Shown piece after piece: positions 8,531 through 18,551 of a stretch of DNA of 64,000 nucleotides. Made by a program: the position numbers and the translations under genes. Source of the stretch: HXMU1420-13 sp965228545 (GTDB taxonomy: Bacteria > Bacteroidota > Rhodothermia > Balneolales > Balneolaceae); NCBI GenBank assembly GCA_965228545.1, contig OZ245822.1:2108001-2172000 (forward strand), in the 5' to 3' direction. Each line of letters starts with the position of its first letter. Position 1 is the stretch's first letter. A model generated the notes under the pieces. That model was given only the letters and a program-made list of their open reading frames with translations. It was not told the DNA's origin and did no database searches.

Positions 8531-11500
8531 ATGAAGCGATTTTTAAGTCTTGCAATCTGCTTTGTGCTTGCTCTGTGTATGGCAGAAACTTTACAAGCTC
8601 AAGTTTTTGGTCATGGAGCCGAAACCAATTCACCCCAATTTGAATCTTCGTTATTTCAGGATTTGGAATATCGGGAAATTGGTCCATTTAGAGGTGGTCG
8701 GTCGGTTGCTGTAGCCGGGCACGATGATCAGCCCTACATCTACTACGTAGGCTACACCGGTGGTGGAGTGTACAAAACCATAGACGGAGGAAATACCTGG
8801 GAAAATATTACCGATGGATATTTCAAAACGGGATCGGTTGGAGCGATAGATGTGGCAGATTCTGATCCGAATGTAATTTATGCCGGAATGGGCGAAACAG
8901 ATATCCGTGGAAATATGAGCGCAGGTGATGGAATGTACCGCTCAACCGATGCGGGAAAAACCTGGCAATATTTAGGCTTGGGCAACACGCAGTTTATTGG
9001 CGACATCGAAATTCACCCAACCAACCCAGATGTTGTTTGGATTGCAGCAATGGGTAAATTATTTGGAAACGTTGAGAGTGCCGATCGAGGTGTATATAAA
9101 ACCACTGATGGTGGTAAAACCTGGAATAAAGTACTATTTAGAGATAATAAAACCGGCGCGGTAGACATCGCCGTTGACCCGAATAACCCGCGAATTCTGT
9201 ATGCAGCCATGTGGGAAGCCTATCGTAATGAATACGAAATGAGTAGCGGTGGTGAGGGATCCGGTTTATTCAAAAGTACCGATGGCGGCGAAAGTTGGAC
9301 AGAAATTACCCGTAACCCCGGTCTGCCAAAAGGAATGGTAGGAAAAATAGGAGTTTCGGTATCTCCGGTAAATTCCGATCGTGTGTTCGCAATTGTTGAA
9401 AATGCCCGTGGAGGTGGGTTATTTAGAAGTGAAGATGCAGGCGCAACTTGGACACGAGTTAGTGCCGACAGAAACCTGAGACAGCGTGCATGGTACTACT
9501 CAAAAGTAATTGCTGACACACAGAACGAAGATGTAGTTTATGTGCTGAATGTTGGTTTCTGGAAATCTATCGACGGCGGAAAAACTTTTAGCAGAATTCG
9601 AACGCCACATGCCGATCATCATGATTTATGGATTGCCAGCAATAACCCAAATCGAATGGTTATTGGTGATGATGGCGGTGGACAGGTTACGTACAACGGA
9701 GGAAAAACCTGGACATCGTACCACACCTCTGCCACAGCTCAGATTTATCAAGTGGCGGTAGACAATCAATTCCCATACATGATTTATGGTGCACAGCAAG
9801 ATAATTCTACCTTTGCCATAATGAGCCGTACCAACTCATCGGGTATTGATGAGGATGACTGGTGGCCGGTAGCAGGTTGTGAATCTGGCTACATCGCTGT
9901 TGATCCTGAAAATCACGATGTAACTTATGGTGGATGCTATGGCGGCTCACTTTCCCGATATGATGCAAATCTACGGTTAAACGATCGCATTGATATCTGG
10001 CCGGATAACCCGATGGGTTCGGGAGCCGATCAGCTGAAATACCGTTTTCAGTGGACCTTCCCAATAATCGTCTCGCCGCATAATCCTGATGTGCTTTATG
10101 CAACCTCGCAGTACGTACATCGCTCTACCGATGAGGGAATGAGCTGGGAAGATATCAGCCCGGATTTAACCAGAAATGATAAATCTAAGCAAGGCGAATC
10201 CGGTGGGCCGATCACCAAAGATGATACGTCGGTAGAATACTACAATACCATTTTCACTTTTGTGGAATCGGAAATAGAACCCGGTTTACTTTGGGCCGGG
10301 TCCGACGATGGATTGATTCATATCAGTCGGGATAATGGCGAAACCTGGGACAACGTAACGCCACGAGGTTTGCCGGAATCTATGATTAGTATTTTAGATG
10401 CCTCTCAACACGATCCCGGAACGGCATATTTTGCAGCAACTCGGTACAAATTTGGTGATTTCCAACCTATGATTTACCGAACTACTAATTATGGCAGAAG
10501 CTGGGATAAAATAACGGATGGAATTCCGGCAATGGATTTTACAAGAGTTGTGCGTGAAGACCCCAATAAAGCAGGTTTGCTTTATGCAGGAACAGAAACC
10601 GGAGTGTATGTTTCGTTTAATGCAGGCGATGACTGGCAGCCACTTCAAATGAATTTGCCGGCTACACCAATTACAGACTTAGCCGTTCATAAGCGGGATA
10701 AAGACCTGATTGTAGCCACACAAGGGCGTTCTTTCTGGATTTTAGATGATTTACCGGTACTTCATCAAATGACGGACGAGATTGCTAAAGCAGATCGTTA
10801 TTTATTCGATCCGGAGGATACCTACTTATATGGTGGCTCAAGTTGGGGCGGTTCATCTCCAACCTCTGGGAAAAATCCGGATAATGGTGCTGTAGTATTC
10901 TTTAAACTCGATAAAGAGCAGGAATCCGAAATTAAACTCGAGTTTTTAGATATGCGTGGCAATACCATTCAAACCTACTCTAGCATGGAAGATACCAGAG
11001 GAAGAGCGGTGAAGGAATCGCCATTGTTCTATGAGGAGGAAGGACGAACTCGACCAAGCGTAGTTCCAAATAAAGCAGGGTTGAATAAGTTTGTTTGGAA
11101 CCTTCGCTACCCGGGTGTAACCGATTTAGATGGTCGCCAGATTCTCTGGGCTGGAAATACAAGCGGCCCAATGGCTGTACCGGGCACTTATACTGTTCGT
11201 ATGCATATTGGTGATGAAATGGTGGGTGAACAACAATTTGAGGTGAAGAAAGACCCTCGATTAGTGGATATTACGCAAGAAGATCTAATTGCTCAGTTCG
11301 AGTTGGTTCAAACTATAAACGCCAAGTTAGATACTACCCATAAAGCGATTAATGAAATACGTTCTGTTACCAGCGAAATCAATAGTATGATGGCAGAAAT
11401 AAAAGATAACGAAGTGCTCAGCGAACGAGTTAAAGAGCTTACAAAAGCAATCGGTGAAATTGAACAGGAACTGGTGCAAACTAAAGCGGAAGCAATTCAG

Positions 11501-11722
11501 GATGTGTTGAACTTCCCGATAAAGCTAAACAACAAACTAGCAGCCCTTAAAAGTACCGTTGCAACCGGTTATGGGCGCCCAACGGCTCAACAGTATGCTG
11601 TGTTTGAAGATTTAGCGGCAAAAGTGGATGTTCAGCTAGAAAAACTCCAGGCGATCTGGAACGGCGAGTACGAACAGGTAATCGAAGAGATTGAAAATCC
11701 TGCCGTGCCTATTAATCGGTAA
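8531..11722 (+). CDS. Secreted BNR/VPS10-like beta-propeller protein
   Basis: A 1063-aa exported protein with a signal peptide (cleavage near ETLQAQ). At least ten Asp-box/BNR motifs of the type S/T-x-D-x-G-x-T/S-W occur between about residues 85 and 710 (for example TIDGGNTW, STDAGKTW, TTDGGKTW, STDGGESW, SRDNGETW). This indicates one or two large sialidase/VPS10-sortilin-type beta-propellers. The last 200 residues are helical and charged, probably coiled coil, followed by a conserved end. Such proteins are often annotated as glycosyl hydrolases, but I see no catalytic set that would prove hydrolysis. No T9SS-type C-terminal sorting domain is evident. It is followed by a good terminator, so it is probably monocistronic. 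Confidence 0.8.
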   Translation: MKRFLSLAICFVLALCMAETLQAQVFGHGAETNSPQFESSLFQDLEYREIGPFRGGRSVAVAGHDDQPYIYYVGYTGGGVYKTIDGGNTWENITDGYFKTGSVGAIDVADSDPNVIYAGMGETDIRGNMSAGDGMYRSTDAGKTWQYLGLGNTQFIGDIEIHPTNPDVVWIAAMGKLFGNVESADRGVYKTTDGGKTWNKVLFRDNKTGAVDIAVDPNNPRILYAAMWEAYRNEYEMSSGGEGSGLFKSTDGGESWTEITRNPGLPKGMVGKIGVSVSPVNSDRVFAIVENARGGGLFRSEDAGATWTRVSADRNLRQRAWYYSKVIADTQNEDVVYVLNVGFWKSIDGGKTFSRIRTPHADHHDLWIASNNPNRMVIGDDGGGQVTYNGGKTWTSYHTSATAQIYQVAVDNQFPYMIYGAQQDNSTFAIMSRTNSSGIDEDDWWPVAGCESGYIAVDPENHDVTYGGCYGGSLSRYDANLRLNDRIDIWPDNPMGSGADQLKYRFQWTFPIIVSPHNPDVLYATSQYVHRSTDEGMSWEDISPDLTRNDKSKQGESGGPITKDDTSVEYYNTIFTFVESEIEPGLLWAGSDDGLIHISRDNGETWDNVTPRGLPESMISILDASQHDPGTAYFAATRYKFGDFQPMIYRTTNYGRSWDKITDGIPAMDFTRVVREDPNKAGLLYAGTETGVYVSFNAGDDWQPLQMNLPATPITDLAVHKRDKDLIVATQGRSFWILDDLPVLHQMTDEIAKADRYLFDPEDTYLYGGSSWGGSSPTSGKNPDNGAVVFFKLDKEQESEIKLEFLDMRGNTIQTYSSMEDTRGRAVKESPLFYEEEGRTRPSVVPNKAGLNKFVWNLRYPGVTDLDGRQILWAGNTSGPMAVPGTYTVRMHIGDEMVGEQQFEVKKDPRLVDITQEDLIAQFELVQTINAKLDTTHKAINEIRSVTSEINSMMAEIKDNEVLSERVKELTKAIGEIEQELVQTKAEAIQDVLNFPIKLNNKLAALKSTVATGYGRPTAQQYAVFEDLAAKVDVQLEKLQAIWNGEYEQVIEEIENPAVPINR

Positions 11723-11744
11723 GGTTGATTACACACTATTTTGT

Positions 11745-11780
11745 AGCCACTTCCAATTCAATTTGGGAGTGGCTTTTTTT
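11745..11780 (+). terminator. Rho-independent terminator after the BNR protein
   Basis: AGCCACTTCC (11745-11754) pairs with GGGAGTGGCT (11765-11774) with one mismatch and a 10-base loop, followed by a run of T. It lies 22 bases after the stop of the BNR/VPS10-like gene on the same strand. Confidence 0.85.
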
Positions 11781-11869
11781 ATGTAAAGTTGAAATCCTAT
11801 CAAGGCAAGATTTCGAAAGTGCAGGCGTTGCACTAATTATTAAACCAAAATAAACGGGGATTTTCATCA

Positions 11870-13090
11870 ATGGGTTTTTTTAAAGCTCGGGTTACCATAA
11901 CTGCATTTCTAATTTTAAGCGTATCCGGTTCTTTAGCAGCGCAAGAAGAAATAAGCCAAGAAATAATTTTGGAAGATGACCTCTCCACTTTCATTACACA
12001 TTTTGATGGTAGGAAAGCAGCTTTCTATTTACATCAAAGCATTGCTTCTGGCTCAAATAACATTCTCAATTACTTGCTAGCTGAGAACATAGATCCAAAC
12101 CTAAACGATGAAAGTGGGTTTTCGGCACTTCATAAAGCAATAATTGCCGACAATATTGAAGCAATTGAGCAGCTAATTAATGCCGGGGCCAATGTAAATC
12201 AACAAAGGCGAGGCGGGTTGGAAAGTACGCCGTTGATGTACGCGGTTTCTAAACCATCCACAGAGTATTCTGAATTATTAATTGCCCAAAATGCCGACGT
12301 AAATATCATTGATTCAAATAAAGATCCGGCACTTAATTGGGCAGCTTACTATGGTCACATTCAACAACTTGAGTTACTTCTTAACAGCGGGGCAGATCTT
12401 TCTATAACAAGTATACATGGCAATGCAGTGGATGTAACGGTTCGGTTATGGCATGCGGATTCTGTGCTACAGGTTTTTCGAGAAACAGAGCTGATGAATG
12501 CTGTTGACCAGCAAAATGAATTATTACTTGAGGCAGTAATCAAAGAAGATGTGCCACAAGTACTAGAATTACTTGCCGAAGGTACGGATCCAAATTCCGA
12601 GGATGGATTAAATAATCCACTTTTACAGATTGCAGCGGCCAATGGGAATACCCAAATCGTGGCAAATTTTATTCTAAATGGCGCAGTTGTAAATCAGTTA
12701 AATCGCGCCGGGCAATCACCACTTGCATTTGCTGCTCGGTTCGCCCAAACAGAGATTGTTGAGCTTCTCATAGAATGGGATGCGGATGTAAATTTAGCAG
12801 GTGAAAGATATAAACTAACTCCACTTATTGGCGCTGCTATTGGTGGAAATACAACAATTGGAAGATTGTTAATCGAAGCCGGAGCCAACATCAATCAGAA
12901 AGATGTGATAAACGGTGGTTCGCCGTTACTTTGGGCTATTATGTATTCAAATACCGAGTTTGCAGAAATGCTCATTAACAAAGGGGCAGAATTCTATAAC
13001 GAGGATGAACAAGTATTTTCTGCCTACCAGTTTGCCCAACAAATGGGAAATCAACATTTGGTAAATTTGATGGAAGCAAAAATGAAATAG
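11870..13090 (+). CDS. Exported ankyrin-repeat protein
   Basis: A 406-aa protein with an N-terminal signal peptide (hydrophobic residues about 7-23, cleavage near SLAAQ) and roughly ten ankyrin-type repeats. Several match the consensus well: GFSALHKAIIADNIEAIEQL, INAGANVNQQ, LLNSGADLS, GQSPLAFAARFAQTEIVELL and IEAGANINQK. It is therefore probably a periplasmic or surface protein that binds another protein. No enzymatic domain is present. It is preceded by AAAATAAACGGG, the same 12-mer that precedes the BNR gene. Confidence 0.82.
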   Translation: MGFFKARVTITAFLILSVSGSLAAQEEISQEIILEDDLSTFITHFDGRKAAFYLHQSIASGSNNILNYLLAENIDPNLNDESGFSALHKAIIADNIEAIEQLINAGANVNQQRRGGLESTPLMYAVSKPSTEYSELLIAQNADVNIIDSNKDPALNWAAYYGHIQQLELLLNSGADLSITSIHGNAVDVTVRLWHADSVLQVFRETELMNAVDQQNELLLEAVIKEDVPQVLELLAEGTDPNSEDGLNNPLLQIAAANGNTQIVANFILNGAVVNQLNRAGQSPLAFAARFAQTEIVELLIEWDADVNLAGERYKLTPLIGAAIGGNTTIGRLLIEAGANINQKDVINGGSPLLWAIMYSNTEFAEMLINKGAEFYNEDEQVFSAYQFAQQMGNQHLVNLMEAKMK

Positions 13091-13100
13091 TTGATGTATG

Positions 13101-13832
13101 CTACCGCACAGATAAATTAGGCAACACTCCTTTTATAACAACCCTTTTCTTGTCAACAAATCGATCTAATACGTTATCCAAGTCTTTTGAGTGGAGCAAT
13201 TCTACGTAGTCGCCAAATTCTTTTAGCGACTCTATGCCAAATACACGTAGGTATTGCCACCCATCTGAAATGAGGTATTGTCCTCCACTCGATGGTAAAC
13301 CTAGTTCCTTTTCTGCCGGAATGAGTTGTTCATGCACAAAGCGCCGGAAGTCGGCCGATTTTCCGGCCACGATATCATAACTAATGAAAACTTGATATTT
13401 CGATGTAAACGGATCTTCTATTTTCCACTCGGGGATTAATTGTACAAATTCATCGGTATGTCCTGCTGTAAGATCTGAAATCCTACCATATAAGTTGCCA
13501 ACACTAATATTTTGTTCTGCCGCAATTGCTCTTAATCGGATATTGGCAGCATCCATTCCTCCGAGCCCATTCATTTCGGTAAGAACCATTAATCCGAAAG
13601 GAACAGGACTTTCAACCTCTCTGAACCCACGAAAACGTAGCATTTCTTCGTTTTCTGTAAAGAGAGGAACCGCTTGTTGTTGATATAAATCGATAACGTT
13701 ACTGTACTCGCCGGGTAAAATATTAAACGTAACAAGTTGCCAAACAATCGAGGTATCATTTTGTGCTTTCGATGATGTTGTACTCAAACAAAAAAGGATG
13801 GAAGCTATAACACCAAATCGCATTAGACTCAT
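13101..13832 (-). CDS. Exported protein of unknown function, two-repeat
   Basis: A 243-aa protein with a likely signal peptide (MRFGVIASILFCLSTTSSKAQ). The mature part looks like two similar halves, each with a strand-helix-strand pattern starting VWQLVTFNILPGEYSNVIDL and YQVFISYDIVAGKSADFRRF. This resembles tandem dimeric alpha-beta barrel (ferredoxin-like, NIPSNAP/ABM-type) domains; that is inference from pattern only. Its start codon overlaps the stop of the upstream MscS gene (ATGA), so the two are translationally coupled. I do not recognise the family. Confidence 0.6.
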   Translation of the reverse strand: MSLMRFGVIASILFCLSTTSSKAQNDTSIVWQLVTFNILPGEYSNVIDLYQQQAVPLFTENEEMLRFRGFREVESPVPFGLMVLTEMNGLGGMDAANIRLRAIAAEQNISVGNLYGRISDLTAGHTDEFVQLIPEWKIEDPFTSKYQVFISYDIVAGKSADFRRFVHEQLIPAEKELGLPSSGGQYLISDGWQYLRVFGIESLKEFGDYVELLHSKDLDNVLDRFVDKKRVVIKGVLPNLSVR

Positions 13833-15037
13833 TGCTTAGCCGAATCGTCTTTTAGGTCGGTATCGTCAGAATCCGCTTCATTTCCATCCGTGTTTGATTG
13901 GTTTTTTTTCGCGTACTTGTCAGGATTACGTTCCACATCCGAATATGAATCCGATTCCAGCTCTTTCTTTTCCTTCTTTTCTTTGTTTTGATTGGAATCC
14001 TTTTCCCCATCTTTAGCCGAGGTATTTTTCTCCTGTTGACCATTTTTTGAGGGTTCTTCATCTGAAGCTTCGGACGGCATAGGATTACGGAAATTGATAT
14101 CACGCTGAGGAAATGGAATTTCTATATCGTATTCGCGGAATTTGCGCACAATTTCTTGATTGATTTCATTCAGCACACCATAACGCTTTTTCACATCGGG
14201 GATCATCACCAACAATTTCATGTTCCAAGCAGAATCGCCAAAACTACGCAAGTGGATGCGATGCTCGGGGTGATCTAGCACGTGCTCATTTTCTTCGGCC
14301 ACTTCGTTTAGTGCTTTTATCACCAGATCTAAATCAGAACCATAGGCAACGCCTACATCCACAATTAATAAGTATGAAGGATCGCCATGCGAATAGTTGA
14401 TTACATCCTTACTCACAAATTCACTATTTGGAACAATGATGGAGATATTTTGGAGGGTTTTTACTTTTGTAGATCGGATATTAATCTCTTCAACATCGCC
14501 CTCAATACCATTTACTTCAACTCGATCGCCCACACTAATCGGCCGTTCGAAGAGCACGATTAAACCTGAAATAAAATTGGAAGTGATATTCTGTAAACCA
14601 AAACCAATACCAACGGAAAGGAAACCAAATATTACGGCTAAACCGGTAAGGTCAATCCCCAAAAACTGAAAGGAAACAAACACCCCGATTATCACAATAA
14701 CATATTGCGACATCCGAGCAAGTGTGTATCGAAGGCCGCTATCATGAATAAACTTAGGTAGTATTTTGTCTTTCAAAAACCTCTTGATGAACGAGGCCAA
14801 ATATGTAAAGCCCACCAAAAACAGAATAAAAATGATGATGGACATGAAAGTAACCGGCGTATCCTGAATTTTGAACAAGGTTACCTGTAAGAAATCACCG
14901 ATATAATCGAAAATTTCGCCCAATGAATAGTCCGTTGGATTTGGGATATTCATCGTCGAGTCGGTAGAAATAATGCTCGAATCGGGAGAGCCTACCAAAG
15001 AGTCGGGTGGCGTGGGTGTTTGAAAAAACTGCTTCAT
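13829..15037 (-). CDS. Small-conductance mechanosensitive channel, MscS family
   Basis: A 402-aa inner-membrane channel that releases solutes on hypo-osmotic shock. After about 35 polar residues there are three membrane helices. The pore-lining region is GLAVIFGFLSVGIGFGLQNITSNFISGL, quoted in parts, followed by the beta domain FERPISVGDRVEVNGIEGDV that marks MscS. The C-terminal 90 residues are an extra low-complexity tail rich in Lys, Glu, Asp and Ser, not part of the core fold. It overlaps the downstream gene by 4 bases (ATGA). A minus-strand terminator separates it from glgP, so it has its own promoter. Confidence 0.9.
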   Translation of the reverse strand: MKQFFQTPTPPDSLVGSPDSSIISTDSTMNIPNPTDYSLGEIFDYIGDFLQVTLFKIQDTPVTFMSIIIFILFLVGFTYLASFIKRFLKDKILPKFIHDSGLRYTLARMSQYVIVIIGVFVSFQFLGIDLTGLAVIFGFLSVGIGFGLQNITSNFISGLIVLFERPISVGDRVEVNGIEGDVEEINIRSTKVKTLQNISIIVPNSEFVSKDVINYSHGDPSYLLIVDVGVAYGSDLDLVIKALNEVAEENEHVLDHPEHRIHLRSFGDSAWNMKLLVMIPDVKKRYGVLNEINQEIVRKFREYDIEIPFPQRDINFRNPMPSEASDEEPSKNGQQEKNTSAKDGEKDSNQNKEKKEKKELESDSYSDVERNPDKYAKKNQSNTDGNEADSDDTDLKDDSAKQ

Positions 15038-15070
15038 AAATATTGATTGCTTTGGACTTGGAGTATAAAC

Positions 15071-15108
15071 AAAAAAAGCCGAAACAGAGTATTCTCCATT
15101 CCGGCTTT
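15071..15108 (-). terminator. Terminator of glgP (minus strand)
   Basis: On the minus strand AAAGCCG (complement of 15102-15108) pairs with CGGCTTT (complement of 15075-15081), ending in seven T. It lies 26 bases beyond the glgP stop and upstream of the MscS gene. Confidence 0.8.
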
Positions 15109-15133
15109 AAATAGTTTAAAAAGTATGACCAGT

Positions 15134-17614
15134 TTACTTTTTGAGTTTAACGTATTCTGATTTCCAGATTTCGTCGTTGTAATCTCTAATGGTACGATCG
15201 CTGGAGAATTTTCCAACTTTTGCCACATTAATGATGGCTTTACGCATCCATTCATCTTGATTGCGATACAATTTTTCTACTTTTTCCTGCTCTTTTACAT
15301 ACGCTTCGTAATCGGCAAGTACCATAAAGTAGTCGTTCTCGTGCAACAAGGCATTGATGATGGGATCGAATAAATGTTTGTCTTCCGGAGAGAAAAATCC
15401 ATTTTTGATCTGATCGATAGCTCTTTTAAGTTCAGCATTGGCGTGATAATACGTGTTGCTGTCGTAACCGGTGCGGCGTAATTCTTGCAGTTCTTCTACC
15501 GTTAAACCGAAGATGAAGATATTATCGTCACCAACTTCTTCAAGAATTTCCACATTAGCGCCATCAAGTGTACCAATGGTCAATGCTCCATTAAGGGCAA
15601 ATTTCATATTTCCGGTGCCGGAAGCTTCCATTCCGGCAGTAGAAATCTGCTCAGATAAATCAGCGGCAGGAATCATAATTTCTGCAAGAGTTACCCGATA
15701 GTTATCTAAGAACACACATTTTAGTTTGTTGCTTACTTCGGGGTCGTTATTAACCACCTTGCCAATTGCGTTGATTAACTTAATATGCATTTTAGCCATC
15801 GCATATCCCGGAGCAGCTTTCCCGCCAAAAATTACAGTTCTCGGAACAACATCCAATTCAGGATTTTCTTTGATGCGATTGTACAACGTGATCACATGCA
15901 ATGCAGCCATCAATTGACGCTTATATTCGTGAATTCGTTTGATTTGAATATCGAATAATGAATTCGGATCAACCTCAACTCCTTGATGCTCGAGAATGTA
16001 CTCCGCCAATTTTTTCTTGTTTTCGAGTTTAATTTTTGCAAACTCTTTGCGGAATTTCTTGTCTTCAGAGAACGGGGTTAAATCCTGAAGTTTATCTAGA
16101 TCGGTAATCCACTCGTCACCAATATGCTTGGTGATCAAAGCAGCCAGATCCACATTACACTGCTTTAACCAACGGCGTGGAGTTATACCATTGGTTTTGT
16201 TAGTGAATTTTTCGGGATACACTTCCACAAAATCTTTGAACATGCTTTCTACCAATAAACGGGAGTGCAATGCTGCTACACCGTTTACTTTGTGTGAGCC
16301 TACAATTCCTAGATGCGCCATGTGTACCACCGGATGCTCTCCCTCACTTACAATACTCATTCGAGCTTGGCGATGTTTATCGTCACCGAACTTTGCCGTT
16401 ATAGTATCCATGAATCGGCGATTGATTTCGTAAATGATATTCAAATGACGTGGGAGTAGATTTTTCATCAACGAAACCGGCCACTTTTCAAGTGCTTCGG
16501 GTAGCAGAGTATGGTTGGTATACGCCAGCGTATTGGTGGTAATATCCCAAGCTTTTTCCCAAGGCATATCCACTTCATCCAGCAAAATGCGCATAAGCTC
16601 AGGCACAGCCAGGTTTGGGTGGGTATCATTACACTGTATAGCTACTTTCTCTGGGAATTTCGTCCAATCGTCGGTTTGATTTTTGAACCTTCGAATAATA
16701 TCCTGCATCGAAGCTGATACAAGGAAGTACTCTTGCTTCAAGCGTAATTCCTGCCCAACAAACACCTTATCGTTTGGGTAGAGAACGCGGGTTATATTTT
16801 GCTCAAGCTGATTATCGCGAACAGCATCGATATACTGTCCTTGATTAAAGCTGTGCAAATCTAAGGCCGTATCCGACTCAGCCTTCCAGAGGCGTAAATT
16901 GTTAACAACATTATTATCAAAGCCTGGAATTGGGGTATCATAAGCCACGGCCAAAACTTTATCAGTGTTTTCCCACGCATAATTGATACCACCACCTGCT
17001 TTTGGTGCCATATGCTGGTGCCCGTAAAACTCAACCGGATATTGAATTTTTGGGCGAACTACATCCCAGGGATTTCCATAGCGTAACCATAAATCCGGCT
17101 TTTCAATCTGGTAACCGTTTTCAATGGTTTGATAAAAAATCCCGTAATCATATCGCAAACCGTAACCGGTTGCTGGCACACCGAGCGTGGCCATAGAATC
17201 TAAGAAACAGGCAGCAAGTCTACCAAGTCCACCATTTCCTAACCCGGCATCCCATTCTGCTTCGCGGATTTCATCATAATCTAAGCCAAGGTCGGCGCAG
17301 GCATCGGCTACCTCTTGTTGTACATCCAGGTTCACCACCATGTTATCAAGCAGTCGGCCAATTAAGTACTCCATCGATAAGTAATAAACTCTTTTTACGC
17401 CAGAGTGATGGTAATGCTGCTGGGTGGTAATCCACTTGTCGTGCAAGCGATCCATGAGGGTTAGCACCACACTCCGGTATTCATCCCACGGAGTACGTGA
17501 GTATTCGTCTTTAGCCAGTGTGTGGCGTAGGTGAAGTTTGATATCTTCTCGGAGTGATTCTTTATTCAACCCTGAGCGAACCTCTACTTCTGATTGCTTC
17601 GTTTTTTTAGCCAT
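15134..17614 (-). CDS. glgP: Glycogen/maltodextrin phosphorylase
   Basis: An 826-aa GT35 enzyme that releases glucose-1-phosphate from the non-reducing ends of glycogen or maltodextrin with a pyridoxal-phosphate cofactor. Conserved blocks include VYYLSMEYLIGRLLDN, GLGNGGLGRLAACFLDSMA, the FTNKTNGITPRRWL region and the PLP-lysine site ASGTGNMKFALNGA. Length is as expected. The ATG at 17614 (MAKKTKQSEVEV) is preferred because an upstream in-frame ATG at 17713 would add 33 unconserved residues and overlap ispE. It cooperates with glgB and malQ about 10 kb away. Soluble, cytoplasmic. Confidence 0.96.
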   Translation of the reverse strand: MAKKTKQSEVEVRSGLNKESLREDIKLHLRHTLAKDEYSRTPWDEYRSVVLTLMDRLHDKWITTQQHYHHSGVKRVYYLSMEYLIGRLLDNMVVNLDVQQEVADACADLGLDYDEIREAEWDAGLGNGGLGRLAACFLDSMATLGVPATGYGLRYDYGIFYQTIENGYQIEKPDLWLRYGNPWDVVRPKIQYPVEFYGHQHMAPKAGGGINYAWENTDKVLAVAYDTPIPGFDNNVVNNLRLWKAESDTALDLHSFNQGQYIDAVRDNQLEQNITRVLYPNDKVFVGQELRLKQEYFLVSASMQDIIRRFKNQTDDWTKFPEKVAIQCNDTHPNLAVPELMRILLDEVDMPWEKAWDITTNTLAYTNHTLLPEALEKWPVSLMKNLLPRHLNIIYEINRRFMDTITAKFGDDKHRQARMSIVSEGEHPVVHMAHLGIVGSHKVNGVAALHSRLLVESMFKDFVEVYPEKFTNKTNGITPRRWLKQCNVDLAALITKHIGDEWITDLDKLQDLTPFSEDKKFRKEFAKIKLENKKKLAEYILEHQGVEVDPNSLFDIQIKRIHEYKRQLMAALHVITLYNRIKENPELDVVPRTVIFGGKAAPGYAMAKMHIKLINAIGKVVNNDPEVSNKLKCVFLDNYRVTLAEIMIPAADLSEQISTAGMEASGTGNMKFALNGALTIGTLDGANVEILEEVGDDNIFIFGLTVEELQELRRTGYDSNTYYHANAELKRAIDQIKNGFFSPEDKHLFDPIINALLHENDYFMVLADYEAYVKEQEKVEKLYRNQDEWMRKAIINVAKVGKFSSDRTIRDYNDEIWKSEYVKLKK

Positions 17615-17675
17615 TATATTAAAATAAAATTCAATTGATGAAGTTTTAACTTCGGTATTATTCGAGCGTAATACT

Positions 17676-18551
17676 TTAATTTTCTTTAAGATACACTCCA
17701 AGATCCGGGGCAAAGCCCGGCCGTGTTAAATTCACAGGAAAATTCAAACTATGAAACGACTCGTACGCGTCAATAGCAACAAAATCCTGCAAAAAAAGCC
17801 CGAAAACGCTGGAACCGCTACCACTCATGCTGGCATAACTGGCACCAAAATCATAAAACTGATCTTTAAAATTCCCTACTAATTCGATGCGAGGGAAAAC
17901 CGCAGTTTCTAAATCGTTTTGCAACAAATAATTCCATTCTTCTATGGCCCCTTCAAGCAGCAAATTTCTAAGCGAAAAATCAGGCTCGGGGTTTGGAAGG
18001 CAGTGTTGGTATGCTTCGGGAGTTGAGCTGAATACTTTAGGAAATGCGGTTACAATATAGGCATCGGGCTGGATGTCTAAGAACTCGATATCATCGCCTA
18101 AACCGGTACCGAAGCCGGGTTTACCATGAACAAAAACCGGAACGTCTGCGCCAAGTTGCTTACCCAGCCTAGCCATATCATCAACCGATAGTCCCAATCC
18201 GGCAATTTTGTTTAACATGCGCATTGTTGTGGCCGCATTACTGCTTCCACCTCCCAAGCCCGCCCCTGCAGGAATACGTTTGTGTAAGTTAATCTGAAAA
18301 TTATCCCGTAAACCAGCTTCTTTTTGTAGCAATTTAATCGCCTTAACTATCAGATTTGAGTCATCCACCGGGATTTTTTCGTCGCTCATTATCAATTGCA
18401 TATTTCCGGATGGACGTACTTCAAAGCGGTCGTTCCATTCTATAAAAACAAAACCGGTTTCTATGGTATGGTAACCGTTAGGGAGTCGATCCAGCACATG
18501 CAAGCCAAGATTAATTTTCGCATACGAATTAGAAACCCACAATTCATTCAT
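17676..18551 (-). CDS. ispE: 4-diphosphocytidyl-2-C-methyl-D-erythritol kinase
   Basis: A 291-aa GHMP kinase of the MEP pathway for isoprenoid precursors, phosphorylating CDP-methylerythritol at the 2-hydroxyl with ATP. Diagnostic segments are SYAKINLGLHVLDRLPNGYH at the N-terminus, the glycine-rich ATP site IPAGAGLGGGSSNAATTMRM near residues 92-111, and SMSGSGSSVFGLF near the C-terminus. Its start overlaps the end of the CCA-adding enzyme gene by 8 bases, so the two are one transcription unit. The MEP pathway is the usual isoprenoid route in this group. Confidence 0.95.
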   Translation of the reverse strand: MNELWVSNSYAKINLGLHVLDRLPNGYHTIETGFVFIEWNDRFEVRPSGNMQLIMSDEKIPVDDSNLIVKAIKLLQKEAGLRDNFQINLHKRIPAGAGLGGGSSNAATTMRMLNKIAGLGLSVDDMARLGKQLGADVPVFVHGKPGFGTGLGDDIEFLDIQPDAYIVTAFPKVFSSTPEAYQHCLPNPEPDFSLRNLLLEGAIEEWNYLLQNDLETAVFPRIELVGNFKDQFYDFGASYASMSGSGSSVFGLFLQDFVAIDAYESFHSLNFPVNLTRPGFAPDLGVYLKEN

